From contig DEPD01000093.1 of NCBI GenBank assembly GCA_002358575.1, forward strand, positions 17,387 to 81,386: a stretch of 64,000 bases of DNA, in the 5' to 3' direction. Positions 8,420 through 18,200 of the stretch are shown one piece after another; position 1 is the stretch's first letter; each line of letters starts with the position of its first letter. The notes below the pieces were generated by a model. That model saw only the letters and a program-made list of their open reading frames with translations. It had not been told where the DNA came from and made no database searches. The DNA is from Lachnospiraceae bacterium UBA3401 (lineage in GTDB: Bacteria; Bacillota; Clostridia; Lachnospirales; Lachnospiraceae). The translations under genes were made by a program, and so were the position numbers.

Positions 8420-9523
8420 ATGAAACGGATTGTTTTTCATTTGAACTGTCTGGAAAGAGGGGGAGCAGAACGTGTGGTTGCAACTCTTTCTGGACAGTTT
8501 GCAGAACATGGATATGAGGTGTATATTGCCACGGAATGGCAGGGTGCAGATGAGTATGAGATACACCCGCAGGTGAAGCGCGTCCATGTGGGGCTTGATA
8601 GAAAACAGGAACAACAGGGTCGCATTCAGAAGTTTGTGGACCGGATTTTAAATCTTCGATGCTTTTTAAAAAAAGTAAAACCGGACATTGTGATTGCATT
8701 TGCGCGCAAGGCAAATTATAGGGCACTCACAGCGACCATTGGCATGAAACTGCCTGTGCTTATATCGGTGCGTATCAATCCAATTGGATATTATGATTTC
8801 TGGTCGGACAAGATACAGATACCACTTCTGTTTCGGCGGGCGGCGGGCTGTGTATTTCAGACACCGCAACAGCGGGACTTTTTTCCAAAGTATGTGCGCA
8901 AAAATTCCAGAATTATCTTGAATCCCATTGATGAAAGGTTTATTGGGAATGAGATACCCGAAAAGCGAGAAAATGTCGTCGTGCACTCTGGCCGCCTGGT
9001 GGATTTTAAAAATCAATGTTTGCTAGTTCAGGCTTTTGAGATGGTACATCAAGTTCACCCAGATTATATGCTTAGAATTTATGGTCCAGATTCTTTTGAT
9101 GGGACAAAGCAGAAATTGGAAGATTTAATTGGTCGTCTTCATGCAGAAGAATATATACAATTGATGGGGAGCAGCAGCGCATTAGAGAGAGATATGCGCT
9201 GTGCAGCTTTGGCGGCGTATGCGTCCGATTATGAAGGAATGCCCAACGTAGTATTAGAAGCGATGGCGCTAGGACTTCCGGTTGTGTCAACAGACTGTCC
9301 GCCAGGAGGACCACGTATGGTTATTCAGCACGAGCAAAATGGGCTGCTTGTGCCGGTTGGGGATAGAAATACTCTGGCGACAGCGATAAACAGATTGATT
9401 GAGGACCGTAAACTGGCGGAACGGCTTGGAAGAAATGCGGCAAAGATTGGACGGATGGCTTCCCCAGAACGCATCTTTGAGGAGTGGAGAGACTATATGG
9501 AGGAGATTACAAGGGAACAATAA
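8420..9523 (+). CDS. GT4 family glycosyltransferase (PglH/PglA-like)
   Basis: GT-B enzyme of 367 aa. I choose ATG 8420 over TTG 8411 because AAAGG at 8406-8410 then sits nine bases from the start. The N-terminal loop LERGGAERVVATLSGQFA and the C-terminal SGRLVDFKNQCLLVQAF, YEGMPNVVLEAMALGLPVV and STDCPPGGP are typical of the GT4 subgroup that includes PglH/PglA-type HexNAc transferases. The E-x7-E pair lies in EGMPNVVLE. The protein closely resembles the one encoded at 11482-12564 (shared LEAMALG-P-V, DCP-GGP and NGLLVPVGD blocks), and the two flank the amidotransferase gene. Acts at the inner membrane face; exact sugar unknown. Confidence 0.9.
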   Translation: MKRIVFHLNCLERGGAERVVATLSGQFAEHGYEVYIATEWQGADEYEIHPQVKRVHVGLDRKQEQQGRIQKFVDRILNLRCFLKKVKPDIVIAFARKANYRALTATIGMKLPVLISVRINPIGYYDFWSDKIQIPLLFRRAAGCVFQTPQQRDFFPKYVRKNSRIILNPIDERFIGNEIPEKRENVVVHSGRLVDFKNQCLLVQAFEMVHQVHPDYMLRIYGPDSFDGTKQKLEDLIGRLHAEEYIQLMGSSSALERDMRCAALAAYASDYEGMPNVVLEAMALGLPVVSTDCPPGGPRMVIQHEQNGLLVPVGDRNTLATAINRLIEDRKLAERLGRNAAKIGRMASPERIFEEWRDYMEEITREQ

Positions 9524-9582
9524 TGTGAAATCAGAGTGCTCGTTAAAACAGGCGAATGATTAGAGGAAGGGCAGGTTAATGT

Positions 9583-11463
9583 ATGTGCGGAATATGCGGA
9601 TTTATTTCCAGAAAAAGCATTACAACAAATCAGTTAAAACGGATGAATGATACCATGTATCACCGAGGACCCAATGACAGCGGGGAGGAGATTTTTGCTG
9701 GAAGAGATGGATACGAAATCGGATTTGCGCAGCGGCGCCTTTCCATTTTGGATTTGTCCATGCTTGGACACCAGCCAATGCATTCTTGTGATGATAGACT
9801 GGTGATTGCCTACAATGGAGAGATTTATAATTTCTTGGAACTTCGACAAGAACTGAAAGCGTATCCATTTCAGTCTAAATGTGATACAGAAGTAATTTTA
9901 GCGGCGTATCTAAAATGGGGAATTGCGTGTGTTGACCGATTTCAGGGAATGTTTGCAATCGCCCTCTATGACAAGGAGACAGGAACACTCTTTCTTGTGC
10001 GCGATAGAATTGGCAAGAAACCATTATATTACTGGCAGGATGGCAGTAATATCGTCTTTGCATCAGAGTTAAAACCAATTATGGAATATCCCAGTTTTCC
10101 AAAAAAGATTCGCAAAGATGTGATAAAGCGCTATTTGTATCAACAATGTATCAATGAGCCGGATTCAATTTTTGAGAATGTCTATAAGGTGGAGCCAGGG
10201 CAAATTGTTCAGTTTCAGTCAGGGAAGCTCTCAAAACAAAAGTATTGGGATATCGCGTCGGTATATCACACAAAAAAGCAGGAGCCGGTGGGTTCTTATA
10301 AACAAGCAAAGGAAGAGTTAAAAGCAATTTTAAAGGACAGTGTGAAAAAGCGTATGATTGCAGATGTGCCTGTGGGCGCTTTTTTGAGCGGGGGCTATGA
10401 TTCCTCGCTGGTCACAGCAATTGCGCAGGAAGTTAGTTTTGGACCAGTCAAAACGTATTCTATTGGTTTTGAGGAAGAAAGATATAATGAGGCAAAGTAT
10501 GCGAAAGCAGTTGCCAAGCATCTCGGGACAAACCATACAGAATTTTTTATAGATGAGAAGTCTATGTTTGATTTGGTGGATAGCATTCCAAAGTATTATG
10601 ATGAACCTTTTGCGGACAGTTCGCAGATTCCGTCCATGTTGGTGGCAGGGCTTGCCGCAAAGGATGTCACGGTCGTGCTCTCTGGCGACGGAGGAGATGA
10701 ATTTTTCTGTGGATATAATATTTATGATAATGTGGCGCAGGCGCAGAAGTTAGATTTGCTTGGGCGTATGACTTATGGCGTCTGTCAGTTTCCGCCGTTT
10801 CGTGCACTGGGGCTTTTTGAGCGCCTTCCATTTCGCGTTCAGGTTGTGGCGGGAAATCATGATGTGGAGACAAAGACGCAGATTGGCGGAAGGACCTATT
10901 TAAAGGTGATTGACCGGATGCTTTTGGAGAGCGGTGTACCATTCAAATTTCCAATAGAGTCCAAATACCAGGAAAACAACTGGCAGGCGCGGAGAATGCT
11001 GCTGGATGAGGAGACCTATCTGCCTGGAGATATTCTGTGTAAAGTGGACAGGGCTTCCATGAAATATTCGATAGAGGCGCGGTGTCCGCTTCTTGATGTC
11101 AATGTGATGGAATATTCCTATCGCTTGCCACATGATTATAAATATACGGACGGTGTGAAAAAACGCATCTTGAAAGATCTTGCTTATGATTATGTTCCAA
11201 GGGAGTTGCTTGACAGGCCAAAAGTAGGATTTGGTGTGCCGCTTGACAAATGGATGCGGGGACCTTTAAGAGAAGCGTTGCAGGATATGTGCAGCGCAGC
11301 ATATTTAAACAATCAGGGAATTTTTGATGCGCGGTATGTACATGCATTTATCAGTGAATATCTAAGAACTGGGGATCAGGGACCGGCTTCTGGTGCAAAC
11401 TATTCCAAAGTCGCATGGGCATTCTTTGTCTTTCAGCAGTGGTATAGCACTTATATACATTAA
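9583..11463 (+). CDS. asnB: Asparagine-synthetase-type glutamine amidotransferase
   Basis: Full-length class II amidotransferase of 626 aa. MCGICGF gives the nucleophile Cys2; RGPNDSG and YNGEIYNF complete the glutaminase site. The synthetase half has the ATP-pyrophosphatase P-loop FLSGGYDSSLV at about 269-279, GDGGDEFFCGYN, and the late DRASMKYSIEARCPLLD, plus RPKVGFGVP. It moves ammonia from glutamine to a carboxylate activated as AMP ester. In glycan clusters such proteins (for example WbpS in Pseudomonas aeruginosa O6) amidate a uronic acid rather than making asparagine. The UDP-HexNAc dehydrogenase and epimerase genes of this operon support that reading here, but free asparagine synthesis cannot be excluded. 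Ribosome site GAGGAAGGGCAGG before the ATG. Confidence 0.92.
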   Translation: MCGICGFISRKSITTNQLKRMNDTMYHRGPNDSGEEIFAGRDGYEIGFAQRRLSILDLSMLGHQPMHSCDDRLVIAYNGEIYNFLELRQELKAYPFQSKCDTEVILAAYLKWGIACVDRFQGMFAIALYDKETGTLFLVRDRIGKKPLYYWQDGSNIVFASELKPIMEYPSFPKKIRKDVIKRYLYQQCINEPDSIFENVYKVEPGQIVQFQSGKLSKQKYWDIASVYHTKKQEPVGSYKQAKEELKAILKDSVKKRMIADVPVGAFLSGGYDSSLVTAIAQEVSFGPVKTYSIGFEEERYNEAKYAKAVAKHLGTNHTEFFIDEKSMFDLVDSIPKYYDEPFADSSQIPSMLVAGLAAKDVTVVLSGDGGDEFFCGYNIYDNVAQAQKLDLLGRMTYGVCQFPPFRALGLFERLPFRVQVVAGNHDVETKTQIGGRTYLKVIDRMLLESGVPFKFPIESKYQENNWQARRMLLDEETYLPGDILCKVDRASMKYSIEARCPLLDVNVMEYSYRLPHDYKYTDGVKKRILKDLAYDYVPRELLDRPKVGFGVPLDKWMRGPLREALQDMCSAAYLNNQGIFDARYVHAFISEYLRTGDQGPASGANYSKVAWAFFVFQQWYSTYIH

Positions 11464-11481
11464 GGAACCGGAGTTTTATCT

Positions 11482-12564
11482 ATGAAGAGAATTATTTTAT
11501 TTATCAGCTCATTGCAAAAGGGTGGGTCCGAGCGTGTTATGGTAAATCTTGCAGAATATTTTCAGGAACAAAAGTATGATGTGATTCTTGTAACGCAGTA
11601 TCAAAGAGAAAAAGAGTATAGTATTTCGCCCAAGATACGACGCGTGTATTCAGAGCCAGATGAATCTATGTTAGATGGTGGACGAATCCGAAACTTTTGT
11701 GTCCGGTTTCGCACGCTTAGAAATCTATGGAAAACATACAGACCGGATGTGATTTTATCTTTCCTTGGCAAAAATAATCTGATGGCGGTGGCAGCGGCAG
11801 CATTTTTGCCAATTAAGGTGGCTGTCTCTGTAAGAGGCGAGCCGACCATGGAATATCAAGGGAAATTTATGCAGTTTATTGCAAAAACAGTCTTCCGCTT
11901 TGCAGATGGGGTGATTCTCCAGACAGAGCAGGCTGGACAGTTCTTTCCAAGAGCAGTCCGAAGAAAAAGTGTCATTTTGCCAAATCCGCTCAATCCACAA
12001 TTTACAGGAAGAAAAGTCTGTGTGGACAGAGAGGACTTGATTGTGGCAGCAGGCAGACTTGATGAAAATAAAAATCATGCAATGCTGATTCATGCATTTA
12101 GCAGAATAGCGGAGGAGTATCCCACTGTAAAACTAGTGATTTACGGGGAGGGAGAGCTTCGCACAAAACTGGAAATGTTGATTGCAGAGAAAGGGCTGAC
12201 AGATAGGATTTCTATGCCAGGGAATGTAAATGATATCGCGGATAGAATTGGCGGGGCTAGGATTTTTACATTGACTTCCAACACAGAAGGTATGCCTAAT
12301 TCTATTATGGAGGCAATGGCACTTGGGATTCCTGTGATTGCTACAGATTGTCCTTGTGGGGGACCGGCGACGCTGATTGAGCATGGTGTCAATGGTTTGC
12401 TTGTGCCAGTTGGAGATGCTTTTGCGCTTGCAGATGCTTTTCGCAGAATCTTTGAAGATAGAGAATTTGAACAGAAACTGCGCGAAAATGCGCACAGAAT
12501 TGTGGAGACTCTAGCACCGGAACAGGTAAACAAAAAATGGGAAGACTATCTAAATCATCTATAA
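11482..12564 (+). CDS. GT4 family glycosyltransferase (PglH/PglA-like)
   Basis: GT-B enzyme of 360 aa; last gene of the first glycan operon. Key blocks: LQKGGSERVMVNLAEYF near the N-terminus, AGRLDENKNHAMLIHAF, VIYGEGELRTKLEML, and the GT4 signature NTEGMPNSIMEAMALGIP with its E-x7-E pair, then DCPCGGP and NGLLVPVGDAFAL. It is a close relative of the gene at 8420, so the pair probably arose by duplication and may add two similar residues in turn. It begins 18 bases after the amidotransferase gene, and its stop codon runs into the terminator hairpin. Cytoplasmic side; specificity unknown. Confidence 0.9.
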   Translation: MKRIILFISSLQKGGSERVMVNLAEYFQEQKYDVILVTQYQREKEYSISPKIRRVYSEPDESMLDGGRIRNFCVRFRTLRNLWKTYRPDVILSFLGKNNLMAVAAAAFLPIKVAVSVRGEPTMEYQGKFMQFIAKTVFRFADGVILQTEQAGQFFPRAVRRKSVILPNPLNPQFTGRKVCVDREDLIVAAGRLDENKNHAMLIHAFSRIAEEYPTVKLVIYGEGELRTKLEMLIAEKGLTDRISMPGNVNDIADRIGGARIFTLTSNTEGMPNSIMEAMALGIPVIATDCPCGGPATLIEHGVNGLLVPVGDAFALADAFRRIFEDREFEQKLRENAHRIVETLAPEQVNKKWEDYLNHL

Positions 12565-12590
12565 AAGGAGCTTGTGCAAAGCTCCTTTTT
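12563..12590 (+). terminator. Rho-independent terminator of the first glycan operon
   Basis: Perfect 10-bp stem AAAGGAGCTT (12564-12573) against AAGCTCCTTT (12579-12588), with a five-base loop and one further A-T pair outside it, followed by a T run at 12586-12590. The stem overlaps the last stop codon. It separates the glycan operon from the MMPL unit. Confidence 0.85.
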
Positions 12591-12619
12591 CATTTCTAAA
12601 GAAAGAATAAAATAACAAA

Positions 12620-12666
12620 AATGACCATAAGTCATTATTGAAAAAAGAGATACAATATACTATACT
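12620..12666 (+). promoter_or_regulatory. Sigma-A-type promoter with short palindrome upstream, for the MMPL unit
   Basis: A TTGAAA -35 box at 12638-12643 and a TATACT -10 box at 12661-12666 are separated by exactly 17 bases; this is a strong housekeeping-type promoter. Start of transcription would be near 12673, leaving a leader of about 80 bases. Directly upstream of the -35 box lies AATGAC-CATAA-GTCATT (12620-12636), a perfect 6-bp inverted repeat with a five-base spacer that could be an operator half-site pair. No regulator gene lies next to it, so the operator idea is only suggestive. Confidence 0.7.
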
Positions 12667-12751
12667 ATACGGCATAAGGATATTTTTATGAGGAAGCAAT
12701 GGTATCGCAATCAAGAAACAATGCCTTTGCTGTGTAAAGGAGAGGAAAGTT

Positions 12752-15244
12752 ATGGACGAACAATCCAAAAAGGGCGCTGAAGAGGGCGGATTTATGATTA
12801 AAATCGCCACCTTTATCGTTGACAGACGCAATTTGTTTTTCCTGCTGTTTGGAATTGCGCTGATTTTTTCGGTGGTTTCTATGAATTGGGTGGCAGTGGA
12901 GAACGCGCTTTCGGCATATTTGCCGGATACGACTGAGACAAGTCAGGGACTTGAACGCATGGAGGAACAGTTTATCACTTATGGCACTGCAAAAGTGATG
13001 GTGACAAATATTCCCTATGAGGAAGCGGATAAAATTTATCAGGAATTGCAGGAGTTGGACAGCATTATAATGTTGGATTTTGACAATTCCAAACAACATT
13101 ATAACAACTTTTCGGCGCTGTACAGTATTACATTTGGTTATGAGGAGACGGATGACAGAGCGCTGGAAGCGTTGGATGAGGTTCGGAGTCTACTGGAAGG
13201 ATATGATATTTACGTCTCGACTTCAATGGGTGATGCGTCAGCGGAACAGTTGGCAAAAGAGATGTCTGTAATCAGTGTGCTGGTTGCGATTGTGGTTGTA
13301 TCTGTTTTGCTGTTTACCTCGCAGACGTGGGCGGAAGTGCCAGTTTTGCTTTTGACATTCTGTTCGGCGGCACTCATAACTAAAGGAACAAATTTTTTGA
13401 TGGGGACGATTTCTTTTGTCTCAGATTCAGTTACGATTGTATTGCAGCTTGCCTTATCCGTGGATTATGCGGTGATTTTCTGTAATCGCTATAAAGAAGA
13501 ACACCAGTCACTTGGAGTCAGGGAGGCAGATATTGTGGCATTGAGCAAGGCGATCCCAGAAATATTTTCAAGTTCATTGACGACCATGGGCGGACTGATT
13601 GCCATGATGTTTATGCAGTTTGGCATTGGAAGTGATATGGCGCTCTGCCTGATCAGAGCAATCTTATTGAGTCTGCTCGCTGTATTTTTATTGATGCCAG
13701 GACTGATTATGCTCTTTGGTAAGGCAATGGATAAGACAAAACACAAAAGTTTTATTCCTGACATACCTTTTGTGGGCAGGTTTGCATACAAGACACGTTA
13801 TATTATTCCGCCACTGTTTGCTGTTGTGCTGGTGGGGGCGTATATTATCCAGTCGCATTGTCCTTATGTGTATGGTTATACGCAGCTTGAAACACCAGTT
13901 CAGAGCGATGCAATGGTTGTGGATGAGATGATTGAGGAAAGTTTTGGCGCTGAAAATTTTGTGGCACTTGTCGTTCCGGCAGGAAATTATGAGAAAGAGA
14001 AGAAACTGCTAAAGGAACTTGATGCCAGACCAGAAGTAGACCATTCGCAAGGGCTTGCCAACACGGAGGCGATGGATGGCTATATGCTGACTGACAAGCT
14101 AACTGCAAGAGATTTCTCAGAGCTTTTGGAGCTTGATTATGAAATTGCAGAGTTGTTGTATATGGCTTATGCCGTAAATGATGAAAATTATGCTAAGATT
14201 GTCAATGGTTTTTCAAACTACAGTGTTCCACTGATTGATATTTTTATGTTTTTGTATGATGAAGTGGATGAAGGCTATGTCACACTGGACGACGATTTGA
14301 TGGAGACGCTTGAGGATGCGCACACTAAGATGCAGATTGCACTTGACCAGTTGCAAGGGAAGCGCTACAGCCGTATGTTGATTTACTTGACGCTGCCGGA
14401 AGAAGGGGATGAGACATTTGCCTTTTTGGATGAGATGCACGAGATTGCAGGACAGTATTATGACAAGGCAGAAGTGTTGGTTCCTGGAGAATCGACCAGC
14501 CAATATGATTTGTACAAGACATTCCAGCGAGACAATACGGTGGTCAATGTTGTTTCGATCCTTGCCGTTTTGGTCGTACTGTTGTTTACCTTTATGTCAG
14601 CGGGTATGCCAGTGCTTTTGATTGCAGTGATTCAGGGCGTGATTTGGGTGAATTTTTCTTTCCCTTCCGTGGAGCAGAAAAACGTATTTTTCCTGAGTGC
14701 AATGATTGTTTCTTCAATTCAGATGGGTGCCAACATTGACTATGCAATTGTTATCTCAGGCAGATTTTTGGAAATCAAGGACAAAATGCCGAAAAAAGAT
14801 GCAATTATTGAGACAATGAACTTTGCATTTCCAACGATAGTCACTTCGGGCACAATGCTTGCGCTGGCAGGAATCTTTATTGGACAGATGTCCTCCGATG
14901 GCGCAGTTTGTGGCATTGGCCAGTGTTTGGGCAGAGGAACAATTCTTTCAATTTTTACGGTAATGTTTGTGCTGCCGCAGATTTTATTGCTTGGCGAGAA
15001 AATTATCGACAGAACATCCTTCGCAGTGTCCATTCCGCTAAAAATGGAACGCGTGAGTGGTCTAATGCGTGTTGACGGCATAGTGCAGGGTCAAATTAAT
15101 GGTACAATTATCGGTGAAGTGCATGGTCTTGTGCGCGGTGATGCGAATCTGTTTGTCAATATGGGAAAACTTGAGATGCGTGAAGATAACGAGAGCAGTT
15201 TAAAAGAACTGATAAAGAAGGAAGAAGGTGAGAAGGATGCATAA
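12752..15244 (+). CDS. MMPL/RND-family transporter
   Basis: Protein of 830 aa with the duplicated plan of the MMPL family: a membrane segment near residue 28-45, an outside domain (about 48-170), a block of five membrane segments (about 172-330), another single segment and outside domain (about 345-600), and a second block of five (about 605-755). Both blocks carry the family motif with Asp-Tyr in the fourth helix (LSVDYAVIFCNRY and GANIDYAIVISGRF), the site tied to proton coupling. Such proteins move lipids, glycolipids or hydrophobic compounds across the membrane. An unusual tail of about 60 residues (GLMRVDGIVQG, INGTIIGEVHG, LVRGDANLFV) has alternating Gly and beta-branched residues like bactofilin-type beta helices. 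ATG 12752 has an AGGAGAGGAAAG site; ATG 12794 is an alternative. The 3' end overlaps the surface-protein gene, indicating coupled translation. Confidence 0.88.
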   Translation: MDEQSKKGAEEGGFMIKIATFIVDRRNLFFLLFGIALIFSVVSMNWVAVENALSAYLPDTTETSQGLERMEEQFITYGTAKVMVTNIPYEEADKIYQELQELDSIIMLDFDNSKQHYNNFSALYSITFGYEETDDRALEALDEVRSLLEGYDIYVSTSMGDASAEQLAKEMSVISVLVAIVVVSVLLFTSQTWAEVPVLLLTFCSAALITKGTNFLMGTISFVSDSVTIVLQLALSVDYAVIFCNRYKEEHQSLGVREADIVALSKAIPEIFSSSLTTMGGLIAMMFMQFGIGSDMALCLIRAILLSLLAVFLLMPGLIMLFGKAMDKTKHKSFIPDIPFVGRFAYKTRYIIPPLFAVVLVGAYIIQSHCPYVYGYTQLETPVQSDAMVVDEMIEESFGAENFVALVVPAGNYEKEKKLLKELDARPEVDHSQGLANTEAMDGYMLTDKLTARDFSELLELDYEIAELLYMAYAVNDENYAKIVNGFSNYSVPLIDIFMFLYDEVDEGYVTLDDDLMETLEDAHTKMQIALDQLQGKRYSRMLIYLTLPEEGDETFAFLDEMHEIAGQYYDKAEVLVPGESTSQYDLYKTFQRDNTVVNVVSILAVLVVLLFTFMSAGMPVLLIAVIQGVIWVNFSFPSVEQKNVFFLSAMIVSSIQMGANIDYAIVISGRFLEIKDKMPKKDAIIETMNFAFPTIVTSGTMLALAGIFIGQMSSDGAVCGIGQCLGRGTILSIFTVMFVLPQILLLGEKIIDRTSFAVSIPLKMERVSGLMRVDGIVQGQINGTIIGEVHGLVRGDANLFVNMGKLEMREDNESSLKELIKKEEGEKDA

Positions 15245-18200
15245 AATGTGCGAGCAAATCTTGGCACTGATTCTGTCAACAGCGATGGCGGTCAGTATAA
15301 TTCCAATGCATAATGTCAGGGCGGCGGAGCAGACAAAAGAGGAGGCAAGTGCCTCTGATGAAATGCAATATGAACGGATTGATATTGCTTCACCGGAACA
15401 ATTTGCAGACTTCGCATCAAAATGTTTTATTGATTCTTGGTCAAAAGATAAGTATGTTAGCCTCAAGACAGATATTGATCTTGCAGGAACAGAAATCAAC
15501 AGCATTCCAGTATTTAATGGTATTTTTGACGGTGTGGGACATACAATTTCTGGGTTTGACTGCCAGGGAGACGGGTATGTCGTGGGGCTGTTTCGCTATG
15601 TGGAGCGAGAAGGTGTCATTCAAAATCTAACATTAAAGGGTGATATTACTTCGGAGAATGAACAGGAATGTATTGGCAGTATTGCAGGAATTAACCATGG
15701 TACAATTAAAAACTGTACGTTTCAAGGAACTGTTAGCGGACGAGATACCGTGGGTGGGATTGCCGGTATCAATGAGCGTACAGGAATCATTGCGGGGTGT
15801 TCTGTAAAGGGTAGGATTACAGGTTACTATGCAACAGGCGGCATTGTGGGCATCAATCACGGCGCCTTAAACTACTGTACAAACAGAGCTGGCATTAATG
15901 ATGACAGCGCATGGGTTGCACAGGATGATGAGATGGGAACTGGACTGGGAATTATTGAGAGTCTCACGGCAGACGAGGATAGTGCGCTGTACAGCGGCGT
16001 CGATACAGGAGGGATTGCAGGATTTTCTGACGGTGTAATATCACGGTGTACCAATCATGGCATAGTGGGATATGAACATACAGGCTATAATATTGGTGGT
16101 ATTGTAGGACGGCAGTCTGGTATTGTATCACTGTCTATAAATCAGGGTACAGTCTACGGACGCAAAGATATTGGCGGCATTGTGGGACAGATGGAGCCAT
16201 ATATTGAAATTAACGAGGCGGAATCGCTGCGAAACGCGATTAATAAGCTGCATGATTTGGTGGAAAAGACAATTGATGATATGGATGCGGCGGGGGACGG
16301 AATTAAGAGTGATGTGGATGTCATGCAGTCTTATGCAGACAGTGCGATTGACTCGGGAGATGAGCTTGTTACACAAATCACAGATTTTACAGACAATAAT
16401 GTAGAGGAAATTAATTCTATTACAGGACGTATGGAACATATTATTGACTTGCTGCCAGATATTTTAGACGATGTATCGGACGCTGGAAATGCAATGAATG
16501 GTCTAAATGATGTGGCAAAACAATTGTCCAAAGATTTGGATGTTCTTGGAAAACTGGACGATTCCTCGTACAATGAGATGGATTACAGCCGACTCACGCT
16601 GCTCTCAACAGTCGGCGGAACAGTTACAACAGACAGTGCCAATCCAGCGGCAAATGAGACGGTGACTATCACTGTAAAACCAGATGAGGGGTATCAACTA
16701 AAAGAGGGCTCCTTGACAGTGACAGACAAAAAAGGAAAAAAGATTGCAATCTCTGCTGTGAGTGACCAGGAGAATCAGTATACTTTTGTGATGCCAAAGG
16801 CGAATGTCAAGATAAAAGCGGAGTTTGTATACAAGGGAGCGTTTCTTGTAAAGTCAACGGCAGGTGGACGCGTCACAACAACGCAGAATGGCAGTCAGGT
16901 GACTTTTAAGGCATCTGCTTCTGGGGGATATCAGTTCGATTCCTTTCAGGTAAATGGAAATGCTTATTCAGGGATTGTGACAGCGGATCATGAGATAACA
17001 CTTGATCGACAGACGGATATCAAAGACAATACATCGACGGTGGTTGAGGCAATATTTACAAAAACTGCTGCGTCGGTACACCAGATTACGGTGCGAACAG
17101 GAACCGGCGGAACCGCATATGTAACAGGAGGAAACACTGCTGCGGCAGGAGAGAATGTCACAGTCCATATTGCGGCAAGACCCAACTATCAGTATAAGGA
17201 AATGCGGGTGAATGGCAGTAGGATTACGCCGACGCAGAGCGATTCTGATGCGAGTGAATGGATTTTTATTATGCCAGATTCTAACGCAGAGGTGGAAGTG
17301 CTGTTTCAGTATCAGTACGATAGTGATTCGGACAGACGGATTTATGCAGAGTCCAATGCAGGCGGAACGGCAAACGCCACAAAAGCATCTGATGGAGCGA
17401 GCTATACGATCACAATTGTTCCAGAGGAAGGATATGATGTCTCCGAACAGGCTGCACTGGAATTTCAGAAGCTTCCAGGCGGAACTGCATCTGAGCAGGA
17501 AACTGCGGAGAATCGTGCGAACGCAGACCAGAATCAGCAAAATGAGATGGTCACAGACAAAGAAAATACTGAAAATGGATCGGAACCAAAACACACAGAT
17601 TACAATGAAAATGAATCAAGTGGAGATTCTATAGAAATAGAAAGTTCGGATTATAAGGAACCACGAACCACAGAAATTGGAAGCACAGAAATAGAAAGTT
17701 CGGAAATAGGAACTACAGAAATAGGAACTACAGAAATAGAAAGTACAGACTACAATAATCAAGAATCCACCGAAGAATATAGTGAGGATACGACAGAAAC
17801 AGAGCGTACAGATCACAGCGAAGAAGAATCTGTTGGAGAAAGTGATACATTAGAGATGGAGAGCACTTTAGCAGAGGCGTTTGAAACGCAGGAGACAATG
17901 CTTGACAAAGAGGACAGCATTCGTACAAATGCAATACCATCTGATCAGATTCCTAAAAGTGGGCTGGAAAAGGGAGAGGGTGCCCGTACTTACAAGTATG
18001 TTGTTAGACTTGAAAGTACAGATCCAAATAAATATATTGCATATGTTACTTTTGTAAAAAAGGATGATACCTCAACAGATACTGGTACTACCTATAATAT
18101 AACAACAGTATCGAGCACTGGTGGATCTGTAGCGGCTGATATCTCAAGTGCCAAGGCAGGAGATAAAGTTTATGTGACACCTGTGTCAAACAATGGATAT

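Noticed and set aside
16968..17594. Minus-strand open frame of about 208 codons
   Set aside because: Lies fully inside the surface-protein gene, Cys/Arg/Ile-rich with no recognisable motif; antisense shadow.
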